Assembly (NCBI GenBank): GCA_002313325.1
Contig: DCBE01000019.1
Span: 1-57,220 of the forward strand
From: Flavobacteriaceae bacterium UBA1115
GTDB taxonomy: Bacteria; Bacteroidota; Bacteroidia; Flavobacteriales; Flavobacteriaceae
Direction of reading: 5' to 3'
DNA: 57,220 nt
Shown in pieces: positions 14,183 to 21,946 of the stretch. The number at the start of each line of letters is the position of its first letter. Positions within the stretch are counted from its first letter, which is position 1. The translations under genes were made by a program, and so were the position numbers. The notes beneath the pieces were generated by a model. The model did not search any database, was not told the DNA's origin, and was given only the letters and a program-made list of their open reading frames with translations.

Positions 14183-17002
14183 ATGAAACATCTACTATTT
14201 TGCCTTGTTTTTTCGCTAGCATTCGCCCAACCTTCAGCGACTCCCCCTATTCATATTCAGCAAATATACAATCAGTTGGAGGCACTTGAAGCCACATCAT
14301 GGGTGGCGGAATTGCCGTTAAAAAACATTGGGCCTAGTGTTATGAGTGGTCGGGTAACCGATTTGGACGTAAACCCCAACGCTACACACGAATTTTATGT
14401 AGCATATGCTTCTGGGGGTTTGTGGTATACAAATAATAACGGTACCAGTTTTACGCCGGTTATGGACAACAGCTCCACCCAAAACATAGGGGACATAGCG
14501 GTGCACTGGCCCACGCATACCATTTATGTAGGGACGGGCGAAAACAATGCATCAAGGTCTTCGTATGCTGGAATGGGTATTCTAAAATCCACAGACAAGG
14601 GCAGGCTTTGGACGCCAATATCATTAGCAGCTGCGCATCATATTGGTAAAATCGAAATCAACCCAAATAACCCCGACGAGGTGGTTGTTGGTGTGGTAGG
14701 CCCGCTCTATTCCAAGAGCAATGCAAGAGGCATTTATAAAACCACAAACGGCGGACAAACATGGGAACAAACGCTTGTTTTACCTGATCCGACAGGGATA
14801 ATTGAACTTAGCGTTTTGCCAGGGAATTACAACATACAATACGCCGCAGCTTGGGAAAAAGATCGTAAAGCATGGGATTTCACAGGCAGTGGCGCCAATT
14901 CGGGGATTTATAAAAGTACCGACGCAGGCAACAGTTGGACCTTAATAAGCACGCCGCAAAGTGGCTTTTTACAAGGTGAAGGCGTAGGCCGCATAGGCCT
15001 AGCGGCATTTGATGCCAACACGCTATATGCCATTGTAGACAATCAGGCAAGAAGACCGCGTTTTGACACCCCCCAAGCCAAACTCAAAAAGCAAGATTTT
15101 GAGGGGATATCACTCGAGGCTTTTATGGCCATGGACAAAAAGCTACTCGGCACCTTTTTAAAAGACAATGGTTTTCCAAAAGTATACACAGCCGATCGTG
15201 TTCGTGAGGAGGTACGTAATGGCAAGCTAAAACCGTCTGATTTAGCACTCTTTTTGTACAATGCCAACGATGATTTGTTTGACACTCCTGTTGTGGGGCC
15301 AGAAGTGTTTCGTAGCGACGACGGGGGGCAGACGTGGAGCAAAACACATGCCGGATTTTTGGATGACATTTATTACAGCTACGGTTATTATTTTGGTATG
15401 GTACACGTATCTCCCTCCGATAAAAATCACATTTACATCTATGGAGTACCGATATTGACATCTACAGATGGAGGTAAATCGTTTAAAACACTAGATGCTG
15501 CCAATGTGCATGCCGATCACCACGCCTTGTGGATTAACCCCAAAAACCCACAGCACCTTGTGAATGGGAACGACGGCGGGGTCAACATTACTTATGACGG
15601 AGGTCAAAATTGGATCAAAGCAAATCAACCTACGGTGGGTCAATTTTATACGGTCTATGCCGACACTCAAAAGCCTTATCACGTCTATGGCGGCTTGCAA
15701 GACAACGGCGTTTGGGAGACCATTCATACTGCAACAGAAAGTGTGCGATGGCACCAAAGCGGTCATAACCCTTGGACGAGTATAATGGGAGGCGATGGCA
15801 TGCAAATTCAAGTTGATAAACGTAATCCTAATATTGTCTACACAGGCTATCAGTTCGGGAATTATTTCCGTTTAGATCGTGTTACCAATAAACGCAAATA
15901 CATACAACCCAAACACAAGCTAGGCGAGGCGCCTTTTCGTTTCAACTGGCAAACTCCCATATTATTATCTGTTCACAACAACGACATTATTTACCTAGGC
16001 AGCAACAAACTTCACCGTTCGTTGAAACAAGGCGACGATTGGGAGGCTATTTCTGAGGACCTTACAAAAGGTGCTAGAAAAGGAAATGTGCCTTTTGGCA
16101 CCCTAACGGCTATTGATGAGTCACGAGATACTTTTGGAACTCTGGTGGTGGGTTCAGATGATGGGCTTATTCACCTCACCCAAAACAGCGGTACAACTTG
16201 GCGTTGTATCAGTAATAATTTACCTCAAGATTTGTGGGTAAGTAGGGTGCAATTCTCCAAGCACAACCCTGACCGCATCTACGCAACGCTAAACGGTTAT
16301 CGTTGGGACGATTTCAATCCCTATGTCTATGTTTCAAATGATTTGGGCGTAAGCTGGACTGATATCAGTAGCAACTTGCCCAGGTCCCCTGTGAATGTAA
16401 TCCGTGAAGATGCAACTAATAAAAACCTGTTGTATGTTGGAACTGACAACGGACTGTTTGTGAGTATAGACGGAGGAAAAAACTGGCATATTTTTAATAA
16501 AAACTTGCCGCGTGTAGCTGTACATGATTTATTTATTCAAGAAAAAGCAAACCATTTATTAGTGGGTACGCATGGGCGCTCCATTTACATGCTTGAGTTG
16601 GATGCCGTACAGCAGTTACCCAAAGTGTACGATAAAAAATTTGCAGTAATGGCTCCAAAAATACAAAAATATAATAAGCGTTGGGGCAATAAGACAAGAG
16701 TATGGTATGACGCTTTTTCGCCTTCATTTCATTGGACTTTTTTCTCTCAAGAGCCATCTGAAGGTGTTTGGACTTTGGTTTCTGACAAAGGAGTTGTTGT
16801 ATTTGAGCAAGCGATTAGCTTGCACAAAGGGCTTCAACAATTACCGTACAATTTAACCACAGATAATACAGTTATTAAACAATTTAATCGCAAGCATAAA
16901 ACGGATTTAAAGCCCGCTGGTGATGGTAATGTATACATCCCTAAAGGGACATATACTTTTTTCTGGAACGACGAGGAGTATACAAAACTCGTTTTGGAGT
17001 AG
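14183..17002 (+). CDS. Exported sortilin/VPS10-like Asp-box (BNR) beta-propeller protein
   Basis: A 939-residue protein starting with a signal peptide (MKHLLFCLVFSLAFAQ). At least nine Asp-box motifs of the form S/T-x-D/N-x-G-x-x-W/F are spread along it, including STDKGRLW, TTNGGQTW, STDAGNSW, SDDGGQTW, STDGGKSF, TYDGGQNW, SNDLGVSW and SIDGGKNW. This repeat pattern marks the ten-bladed propeller of VPS10/sortilin and BNR proteins. It also contains a DHHALWINPKNPQHLVNGND stretch. No protease or glycosidase active site could be picked out. The C terminus does not look like a type IX secretion tail. It is probably periplasmic or outer-membrane associated and its substrate is unknown. Confidence 0.85.
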   Translation: MKHLLFCLVFSLAFAQPSATPPIHIQQIYNQLEALEATSWVAELPLKNIGPSVMSGRVTDLDVNPNATHEFYVAYASGGLWYTNNNGTSFTPVMDNSSTQNIGDIAVHWPTHTIYVGTGENNASRSSYAGMGILKSTDKGRLWTPISLAAAHHIGKIEINPNNPDEVVVGVVGPLYSKSNARGIYKTTNGGQTWEQTLVLPDPTGIIELSVLPGNYNIQYAAAWEKDRKAWDFTGSGANSGIYKSTDAGNSWTLISTPQSGFLQGEGVGRIGLAAFDANTLYAIVDNQARRPRFDTPQAKLKKQDFEGISLEAFMAMDKKLLGTFLKDNGFPKVYTADRVREEVRNGKLKPSDLALFLYNANDDLFDTPVVGPEVFRSDDGGQTWSKTHAGFLDDIYYSYGYYFGMVHVSPSDKNHIYIYGVPILTSTDGGKSFKTLDAANVHADHHALWINPKNPQHLVNGNDGGVNITYDGGQNWIKANQPTVGQFYTVYADTQKPYHVYGGLQDNGVWETIHTATESVRWHQSGHNPWTSIMGGDGMQIQVDKRNPNIVYTGYQFGNYFRLDRVTNKRKYIQPKHKLGEAPFRFNWQTPILLSVHNNDIIYLGSNKLHRSLKQGDDWEAISEDLTKGARKGNVPFGTLTAIDESRDTFGTLVVGSDDGLIHLTQNSGTTWRCISNNLPQDLWVSRVQFSKHNPDRIYATLNGYRWDDFNPYVYVSNDLGVSWTDISSNLPRSPVNVIREDATNKNLLYVGTDNGLFVSIDGGKNWHIFNKNLPRVAVHDLFIQEKANHLLVGTHGRSIYMLELDAVQQLPKVYDKKFAVMAPKIQKYNKRWGNKTRVWYDAFSPSFHWTFFSQEPSEGVWTLVSDKGVVVFEQAISLHKGLQQLPYNLTTDNTVIKQFNRKHKTDLKPAGDGNVYIPKGTYTFFWNDEEYTKLVLE

Positions 17003-17047
17003 TTTTGTTTCATTTTCCCGGACATATTATGGAAATTGATTAAACAA

Positions 17048-17063
17048 AACTTTGTAACACATT
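17048..17063 (+). repeat. Copy 1 of 16-bp direct repeat upstream of sdhC
   Basis: AACTTTGTAACACATT here is repeated exactly at 17114-17129, 66 bases further on. It contains the 10-mer TTTGTAACAC that recurs inverted after sdhC. Confidence 0.9.
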
Positions 17064-17088
17064 AGAATCAGTATAAATAGAATAAATC

Positions 17089-17120
17089 TTTGCTATATAC
17101 ATTTCTATAGATTAACTTTG
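17089..17120 (+). promoter_or_regulatory. Promoter TTTG-N20-TAACTTTG for sdhCAB
   Basis: TTTG at 17089-17092, a 20-base spacer and TAACTTTG at 17113-17120 form a good Bacteroidota promoter. The -7 element overlaps the second copy of the direct repeat. Transcription would begin about 17125, shortly before the TTG start of sdhC at 17138. Confidence 0.65.
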
Positions 17121-17129
17121 TAACACATT
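17114..17129 (+). repeat. Copy 2 of 16-bp direct repeat upstream of sdhC
   Basis: This is an exact second copy of AACTTTGTAACACATT. It doubles as the -7 region of the sdh promoter, so copy 1 may be a decayed duplicate promoter. It may equally be part of a recombination footprint with the inverted copies at 17827-17836 and 17860-17869. Confidence 0.9.
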
Positions 17130-17137
17130 TTACTGTA

Positions 17138-17797
17138 TTGAAAAATTCAACTATCTTAAGAAAAGTGTCAATGGCACTTTCAGGACTATTTTTAATAATA
17201 TTTCTGCTACAACATTTTATAATAAATATCACTTCTGTTTTCGATGGAAGTGTATTTAATTGGTTATCTCACTTTATGGGAACAAACCCATTGGTTCAAT
17301 TTATATTACAACCTATTCTTATTGCTGGTGTAATTTTTCATTTTGTTATGGGGTTTATTTTAGACTTACAAAATAAAAAAGCTAGAGGCACTAGATATAA
17401 AGTTTTTAAAGGAAATAGTAATGCGAGTTGGGTTTCTAGAAACATGATTATATCTGGCAGTACAGTTCTTTCTTTTTTAGTTCTTCATTTTTATGATTTT
17501 TGGATTCCTGAAATTGACTACAAGTATATCAAGGTTTTACCTGATGATCCACACCGATATTATGAGGAGTTGATTCATAAATTTGATAATTTAACACGAG
17601 TTGTAATCTATGTTGTTTCATTTCTTTTCTTAGCTCTTCATTTATCTCATGGTTTTGCCTCCGCATTTCAGACAATGGGATTTAATAACAAGTATACCGT
17701 AATAGTTAAATCAATTGGCAAGCTTTATTCAATTGGAATCCCACTCGGCTTTGCTTTTATTGCAGTTTTTCATCACATAAATTACCATTATCTATGA
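17138..17797 (+). CDS. sdhC: Succinate dehydrogenase cytochrome b subunit
   Basis: A 219-residue membrane protein of the Bacteroidota/Wolinella type, with five likely transmembrane segments and haem-ligand histidines in segments such as FHFVMGFIL, LHFYDFW and LALHLSHGFASAF. It anchors SdhAB in the inner membrane and passes electrons to quinone. The start is TTG at 17138; no ATG or GTG is available upstream in frame. Compared with relatives as I recall them, the N terminus is a few residues short. The gene looks more AT-rich by eye than its neighbours. Repeats of TTTGTAACAC flank it on both sides. Confidence 0.9.
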   Translation: MKNSTILRKVSMALSGLFLIIFLLQHFIINITSVFDGSVFNWLSHFMGTNPLVQFILQPILIAGVIFHFVMGFILDLQNKKARGTRYKVFKGNSNASWVSRNMIISGSTVLSFLVLHFYDFWIPEIDYKYIKVLPDDPHRYYEELIHKFDNLTRVVIYVVSFLFLALHLSHGFASAFQTMGFNNKYTVIVKSIGKLYSIGIPLGFAFIAVFHHINYHYL

Positions 17798-17826
17798 AAC
17801 CTACATCAAATACTTCCATAAAAATA

Positions 17827-17836
17827 GTGTTACAAA
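17827..17836 (-). repeat. Inverted copy of TTTGTAACAC after sdhC
   Basis: GTGTTACAAA on the plus strand is the exact reverse complement of TTTGTAACAC found twice before sdhC. With those copies it brackets sdhC as an inverted-repeat pair. Confidence 0.8.
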
Positions 17837-17859
17837 AAATAATTATTACAGATCACAAT

Positions 17860-17869
17860 GTGTGACAAA
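17860..17869 (-). repeat. Near copy (9/10) of the inverted repeat before sdhA
   Basis: GTGTGACAAA differs from GTGTTACAAA by one base and lies 33 bases after it. That spacing is half of the 66 bases between the two direct copies upstream of sdhC. It lies 14 bases before the GTG start of the sdhA frame. Confidence 0.55.
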
Positions 17870-17883
17870 ATCAATATAATAAG

Positions 17884-20250
17884 GTGAAAAAAATTACGTA
17901 TTCATTAAATTACAGAAAACCAAAAAAGTCATACAAACAAGATGATGAATTGACGGTTTGTTTGCGCTCTTATCAAAAATTACAAAATGGCAAATTTAAA
18001 GTAATAAAAAAAAGCACAGGCATTAAATGCAAACTTCGTGATTGGGATTCGGACTGGCATAAATCTTCTGCAAGGAACCCGATAAAATCATCTGACGACA
18101 ATTTTCTTGATAAAAATAGATTGTTAAAAGATAAATCAATTGAATTTCATGCCAAGCTTTTCAATTTGTTAAAACCCAATGGGTATAATGAGTCTGTTAA
18201 TAAATTATCCCCATCAACAGACCTCAAATTAGAAAATAAAATTATTCAATCAAACCTCGAAGCTAAAGTTCCACCTGGCCCTATTGAAAAAAAATGGACC
18301 ACTCACAAAAATAATATTCAACTTGTGAGCCCATCTAACAAAAGAGGGATTGATATAATTGTTGTTGGGACCGGCTTAGCAGGTGGTTCGGCTTCCGCTA
18401 CTCTCGCTGAATTGGGTTATAATGTAAAGGCATTTTGTTTTCAAGATTCACCAAGACGCGCGCATTCTATTGCTGCACAGGGTGGAATCAATGCTGCTAA
18501 AAATTATCAAGGCGATGGAGACTCTATTTATCGTTTGTTCTACGATACCGTAAAGGGTGGTGATTATCGTTCTAGAGAAGCAAATGTTTATCGATTGGCG
18601 GAAGTTTCAACTAATATTATTGATCAATGTGTTGCTCAGGGCGTTCCCTTTGCTCGTGACTATGGCGGACTCTTAGACAACCGCTCTTTTGGTGGGGTTT
18701 TGGTATCCAGAACTTTCTATGCCAAGGGACAAACTGGTCAGCAATTGTTGCTTGGGGCTTATTCTGCTATGAACCGCCAAATTGGTCGTGGTAAAATCAA
18801 GATGTACAATCGCCATGAAATGCTGGATCTTGTAAAAGTAGATGGCAAGGCGAGGGGTATTATCACGAGAAATTTGGTTAATGGAGAAATTGAACGTCAC
18901 GCAGCTCATGCAGTCGTAATTGCATCAGGAGGTTATGGTAACTTGTTTTACCTCTCTACAAATGCCATGGGCAGTAATGTTACTGCATCTTGGAAAATTC
19001 ACAAAAAAGGTGCTTATTTCGCCAATCCGTGTTTTACACAAATTCATCCTACTTGTATTCCTGTTTCGGGTGAACATCAATCTAAATTGACCTTGATGTC
19101 AGAGTCTTTACGAAATGATGGACGTATTTGGGTGCCTAAGAAAAAAGAGGCCGCCGCAGCGATTCGCGAAGGGAAGCTTAAACCAACTGATCTTGCTGAG
19201 CAAGATCGTGATTACTATCTAGAAAGACGCTATCCTGCTTTCGGAAACTTAGTGCCTCGAGATGTTGCTTCACGTGCTGCAAAAGAACGTTGCGATGAAG
19301 GCTATGGCGTTAATAAAACTGGCGAAGCCGTTTATTTGGATTTTGCAGATGCTATTGTGCGTTATGGAAAAGAAAAAGCACACGTTAAAGGCTTAGATGA
19401 AAGTGATATGACTCTTGTCCAAAAATTGGGTAAAAAAATCATAAAGGCAAAGTATGGGAACCTATTCCAGATGTATGAGAAAATTGTCGATCAAAACCCT
19501 TATGAAACTCCTATGATGATATACCCGGCGGTGCATTATACCATGGGAGGCGTTTGGGTTGATTATAATTTGATGACAACTGTTCCCGGGTGTTTTGCAA
19601 TAGGGGAAGCAAACTTCTCTGATCACGGGGCTAACCGTCTGGGCGCTTCAGCCCTTATGCAAGGATTAGCTGATGGCTATTTTGTACTACCATACACTAT
19701 AGGGGATTATTTGGCTGATGATATTCGCACAGGGCCAATAGCTACCGATGGTCCTGAATTTGACGCTGCTGAAGAAAGTGTACGCTCTCAAATAAATACT
19801 TTTATTGATAATAAAGGTTCTAAAACTGTAGATTATTTCCACCGTAAATTAGGGAAAATCATTTGGGATAAATGTGGAATGTCACGCAACGAAAAGCAAT
19901 TAAAAGAAGCCATTAAAGAAGTAAAAGCATTGAGAGAGCAATTCTATAAAGATGTTTATGTGCCTGGCACAGCTAACTCGTTCAACGAACCATTAGCCAA
20001 AGCACTTCGCGTGGCAGACTTTTTGGAGTTAGGGGAGTTATTTGCTAAGGATGCGCTTGAGCGTTCTGAATCTTGTGGTGGACATTTCCGTGAGGAATCT
20101 CAAACCCCCGAAGGAGAAGCCCTAAGAGATGATGCTAATTATACATTTGTCTCTGCATGGGAATACAAAGGCGATCCAACTCAGGCAAAACTTCATAAAG
20201 AAGCATTGGACTACGAAAACATTGAACTTAAAACACGATCATACAAATAG
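17884..20250 (+). CDS. sdhA: Succinate dehydrogenase flavoprotein subunit with integrase-arm-like N-terminal extension
   Basis: A 788-residue frame starting at GTG. From about residue 125 (LEAKVPPGPIEKKW) to the end it is a complete SdhA of the Wolinella-like Bacteroidota type. It has the FAD motif VVGTGLAGGSASA at 160, the flavin-attachment histidine region RRAHSIAAQGGINAAKN, the active-site HPTCIPVSG, and NRLGASALMQGL near the end. It oxidises succinate to fumarate. Relatives are about 665-670 residues, so roughly 123 residues are extra. The extension reads LTVCLRSYQKLQNGKFKV, then STGIKCKLRDWDSDW, then NRLLKDKSIEFHAKL. This resembles arm-type DNA-binding domains of Bacteroidota tyrosine recombinases. 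There is no ATG, GTG or TTG between residues 96 and 130, so native initiation would need ATT at 18241 or 18244. The extension is AT-rich. Confidence 0.88.
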   Translation: MKKITYSLNYRKPKKSYKQDDELTVCLRSYQKLQNGKFKVIKKSTGIKCKLRDWDSDWHKSSARNPIKSSDDNFLDKNRLLKDKSIEFHAKLFNLLKPNGYNESVNKLSPSTDLKLENKIIQSNLEAKVPPGPIEKKWTTHKNNIQLVSPSNKRGIDIIVVGTGLAGGSASATLAELGYNVKAFCFQDSPRRAHSIAAQGGINAAKNYQGDGDSIYRLFYDTVKGGDYRSREANVYRLAEVSTNIIDQCVAQGVPFARDYGGLLDNRSFGGVLVSRTFYAKGQTGQQLLLGAYSAMNRQIGRGKIKMYNRHEMLDLVKVDGKARGIITRNLVNGEIERHAAHAVVIASGGYGNLFYLSTNAMGSNVTASWKIHKKGAYFANPCFTQIHPTCIPVSGEHQSKLTLMSESLRNDGRIWVPKKKEAAAAIREGKLKPTDLAEQDRDYYLERRYPAFGNLVPRDVASRAAKERCDEGYGVNKTGEAVYLDFADAIVRYGKEKAHVKGLDESDMTLVQKLGKKIIKAKYGNLFQMYEKIVDQNPYETPMMIYPAVHYTMGGVWVDYNLMTTVPGCFAIGEANFSDHGANRLGASALMQGLADGYFVLPYTIGDYLADDIRTGPIATDGPEFDAAEESVRSQINTFIDNKGSKTVDYFHRKLGKIIWDKCGMSRNEKQLKEAIKEVKALREQFYKDVYVPGTANSFNEPLAKALRVADFLELGELFAKDALERSESCGGHFREESQTPEGEALRDDANYTFVSAWEYKGDPTQAKLHKEALDYENIELKTRSYK

Positions 20251-20252
20251 AT

Positions 20253-20999
20253 ATGAAACTGACATTAAAAATTTGGCGACAAGAAAATGCGACTGCAAAA
20301 GGGTGTATGCAAACGTATTCACTAGACGGTGTTTCACCTGATATGTCTTTTTTGGAAATGATGGACGTACTCAATGAGCAATTGATGGAAAATCGTATAG
20401 ACCCTGTAGCTTTTGACCACGATTGTCGCGAGGGGATTTGTGGGTCTTGCTCCATGTTTATTAACGGCGAGGCCCATGGCCCAGACCGCCTGATTACAAC
20501 TTGTCAATTACATATGCGTAAGTTTAAAGACGGGGATACTATTCATATTGAGCCTTTCCGTGCCAAGCCTTTTCCTGTTATAAAAGATTTGGTTGTAGAC
20601 CGCACTGCTTTTGATCGCATTCAACACACAGGAGGATTTGTTTCGGTAAATACATCTGGTAATACGCAAGATGCCAATGCACTACCTATTGAAAAAGAAT
20701 CAGCGGACAAAGCATTTGATGCTGCAGCATGTATTGGTTGTGGGGCTTGTGTTGCGAGTTGTAAAAATGCTTCTGCCATGCTGTTTGTTTCTGCCAAAGT
20801 ATCTCAATATGCACTGTTGCCACAAGGACAGGTGGAAGCTAATGACCGTGTGCTCAATATGGTTAAGCAAATGGACGAAGAAGGCTTCGGAAACTGTACC
20901 AACACAGGTGCTTGCGAAGTCGAATGTCCTAAAGGAATTTCACTTGAGAATATTGCCCGCATGAACCGTGAGTATTTAACGGCAAACTTAAAAGGCTAA
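20253..20999 (+). CDS. sdhB: Succinate dehydrogenase iron-sulfur subunit
   Basis: A 248-residue Fe-S subunit. The [2Fe-2S] ligands are in CREGICGSCSMFINGEAHG near residue 57. The ferredoxin-like clusters are in CIGCGACVASCKNASAM near residue 160 and in CTNTGACEVECPKGI near residue 215. It carries electrons from the SdhA flavin to the SdhC quinone site on the inner membrane. It begins two bases after sdhA and ends the operon. Confidence 0.95.
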   Translation: MKLTLKIWRQENATAKGCMQTYSLDGVSPDMSFLEMMDVLNEQLMENRIDPVAFDHDCREGICGSCSMFINGEAHGPDRLITTCQLHMRKFKDGDTIHIEPFRAKPFPVIKDLVVDRTAFDRIQHTGGFVSVNTSGNTQDANALPIEKESADKAFDAAACIGCGACVASCKNASAMLFVSAKVSQYALLPQGQVEANDRVLNMVKQMDEEGFGNCTNTGACEVECPKGISLENIARMNREYLTANLKG

Positions 21000-21001
21000 A
21001 A

Positions 21002-21026
21002 AGGCAGTTTACTTCTGCTTCCTTTT
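21002..21026 (+). terminator. Possible weak terminator after sdhB
   Basis: AGGCAG and CTGCTT can pair (six pairs, one G-T) around a seven-base loop, followed by CCTTTTG. The stem is short and the T run only four long, so this is tentative. The remaining 145 bases to the next gene show nothing I recognise. Confidence 0.35.
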
Positions 21027-21172
21027 GTGACGTAATGTTAGCACAGTTATCAAAACAGCATTATCTGTTGATGATGAAATAACTAAAGCAATACTTATAA
21101 CTTTTAAGTAGGTTTATTATTAAAAAGCATATTGTTTTTTATTTGGAGTATTAAATATAATATCTTCATAAA

Positions 21173-21946
21173 ATGAATTCCCTACAAATCATAATACTAC
21201 AACACAACACCGTTTGGCACAACCCTGTTGCCAACCAACAACGTTTCGAAATTCAACTTAATGAACTATCCGATTCAACAAAGCTTGTTATTTTGCCCGA
21301 AATGTGGACTTCGGGCTTTACTATGGCACCAGAAAGAGTTGCCGAAACCATGGATGGTACATCTATTCAATGGATGAAAGAAATGGCAAAAAAACACCAT
21401 ATAGCCATTTGTGGTAGCCTTGCTATTCAAGAAGAAAAATATTTTTATAACCGCTTTGTTTTTGTGCATCCCAACGGCAGGTTAGACACTTACGACAAAG
21501 CTCATCCTTATACACCCTCTGGCGAGGAAAAGGTGTATAGGGCTGGGAAACAAATCGCTTTGATTCAATATGCAGGTTTTCGGATTCGTCCATTGGTATG
21601 TTATGACTTGCGCTTTCCCGTATTTGCGCGCAATACAGATGATTATGACCTACTGATCTGTGTTGCCAACTGGCCAGCAGCCCGTATTCAAGCATGGAAT
21701 GCTCTTTTGCGTGCACGTGCCATTGAGAATATGGCCTATTGTGTTGGTGTAAATAGGACAGGAAAAGACAACAATCAACTGACTTATTCAGGTGGTTCTG
21801 CAGCCTATAACGCTTTGGGGGACGAATTGATTTATATGGACGAAAAACAAACAGCATCTACCTTTAAAATTGAACTTTACACGTTGCGTCAAACACGTAA
21901 AAAACTTCCTTTTTTAAAAGATCAAGATGATTTTACTCTAACATAA
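21173..21946 (+). CDS. Omega-amidase / nitrilase-family amidohydrolase (YafV/Nit2-like)
   Basis: A 257-residue C-N hydrolase. The catalytic triad is visible as the glutamate in LPEMWTSGF near residue 43, the lysine in YDKAHPY near residue 105, and the cysteine in RPLVCYDLRFP near residue 139. The tryptophan-rich NWPAARIQAW segment fits the YafV/Nit2 group, which hydrolyses alpha-keto acid omega-amides such as ketoglutaramate in the cytosol. Substrate choice is family inference. Its last 14 bases overlap the convergent lipoprotein gene. Confidence 0.87.
   Translation: MNSLQIIILQHNTVWHNPVANQQRFEIQLNELSDSTKLVILPEMWTSGFTMAPERVAETMDGTSIQWMKEMAKKHHIAICGSLAIQEEKYFYNRFVFVHPNGRLDTYDKAHPYTPSGEEKVYRAGKQIALIQYAGFRIRPLVCYDLRFPVFARNTDDYDLLICVANWPAARIQAWNALLRARAIENMAYCVGVNRTGKDNNQLTYSGGSAAYNALGDELIYMDEKQTASTFKIELYTLRQTRKKLPFLKDQDDFTLT

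Noticed and set aside
17884..20250. The long sdhA frame as an assembly chimera
   Set aside because: Considered because the extension is foreign-looking, but the frame is clean across the joint and the repeats and composition shift extend well upstream. I cannot exclude it, so it is kept as a test in the finding.
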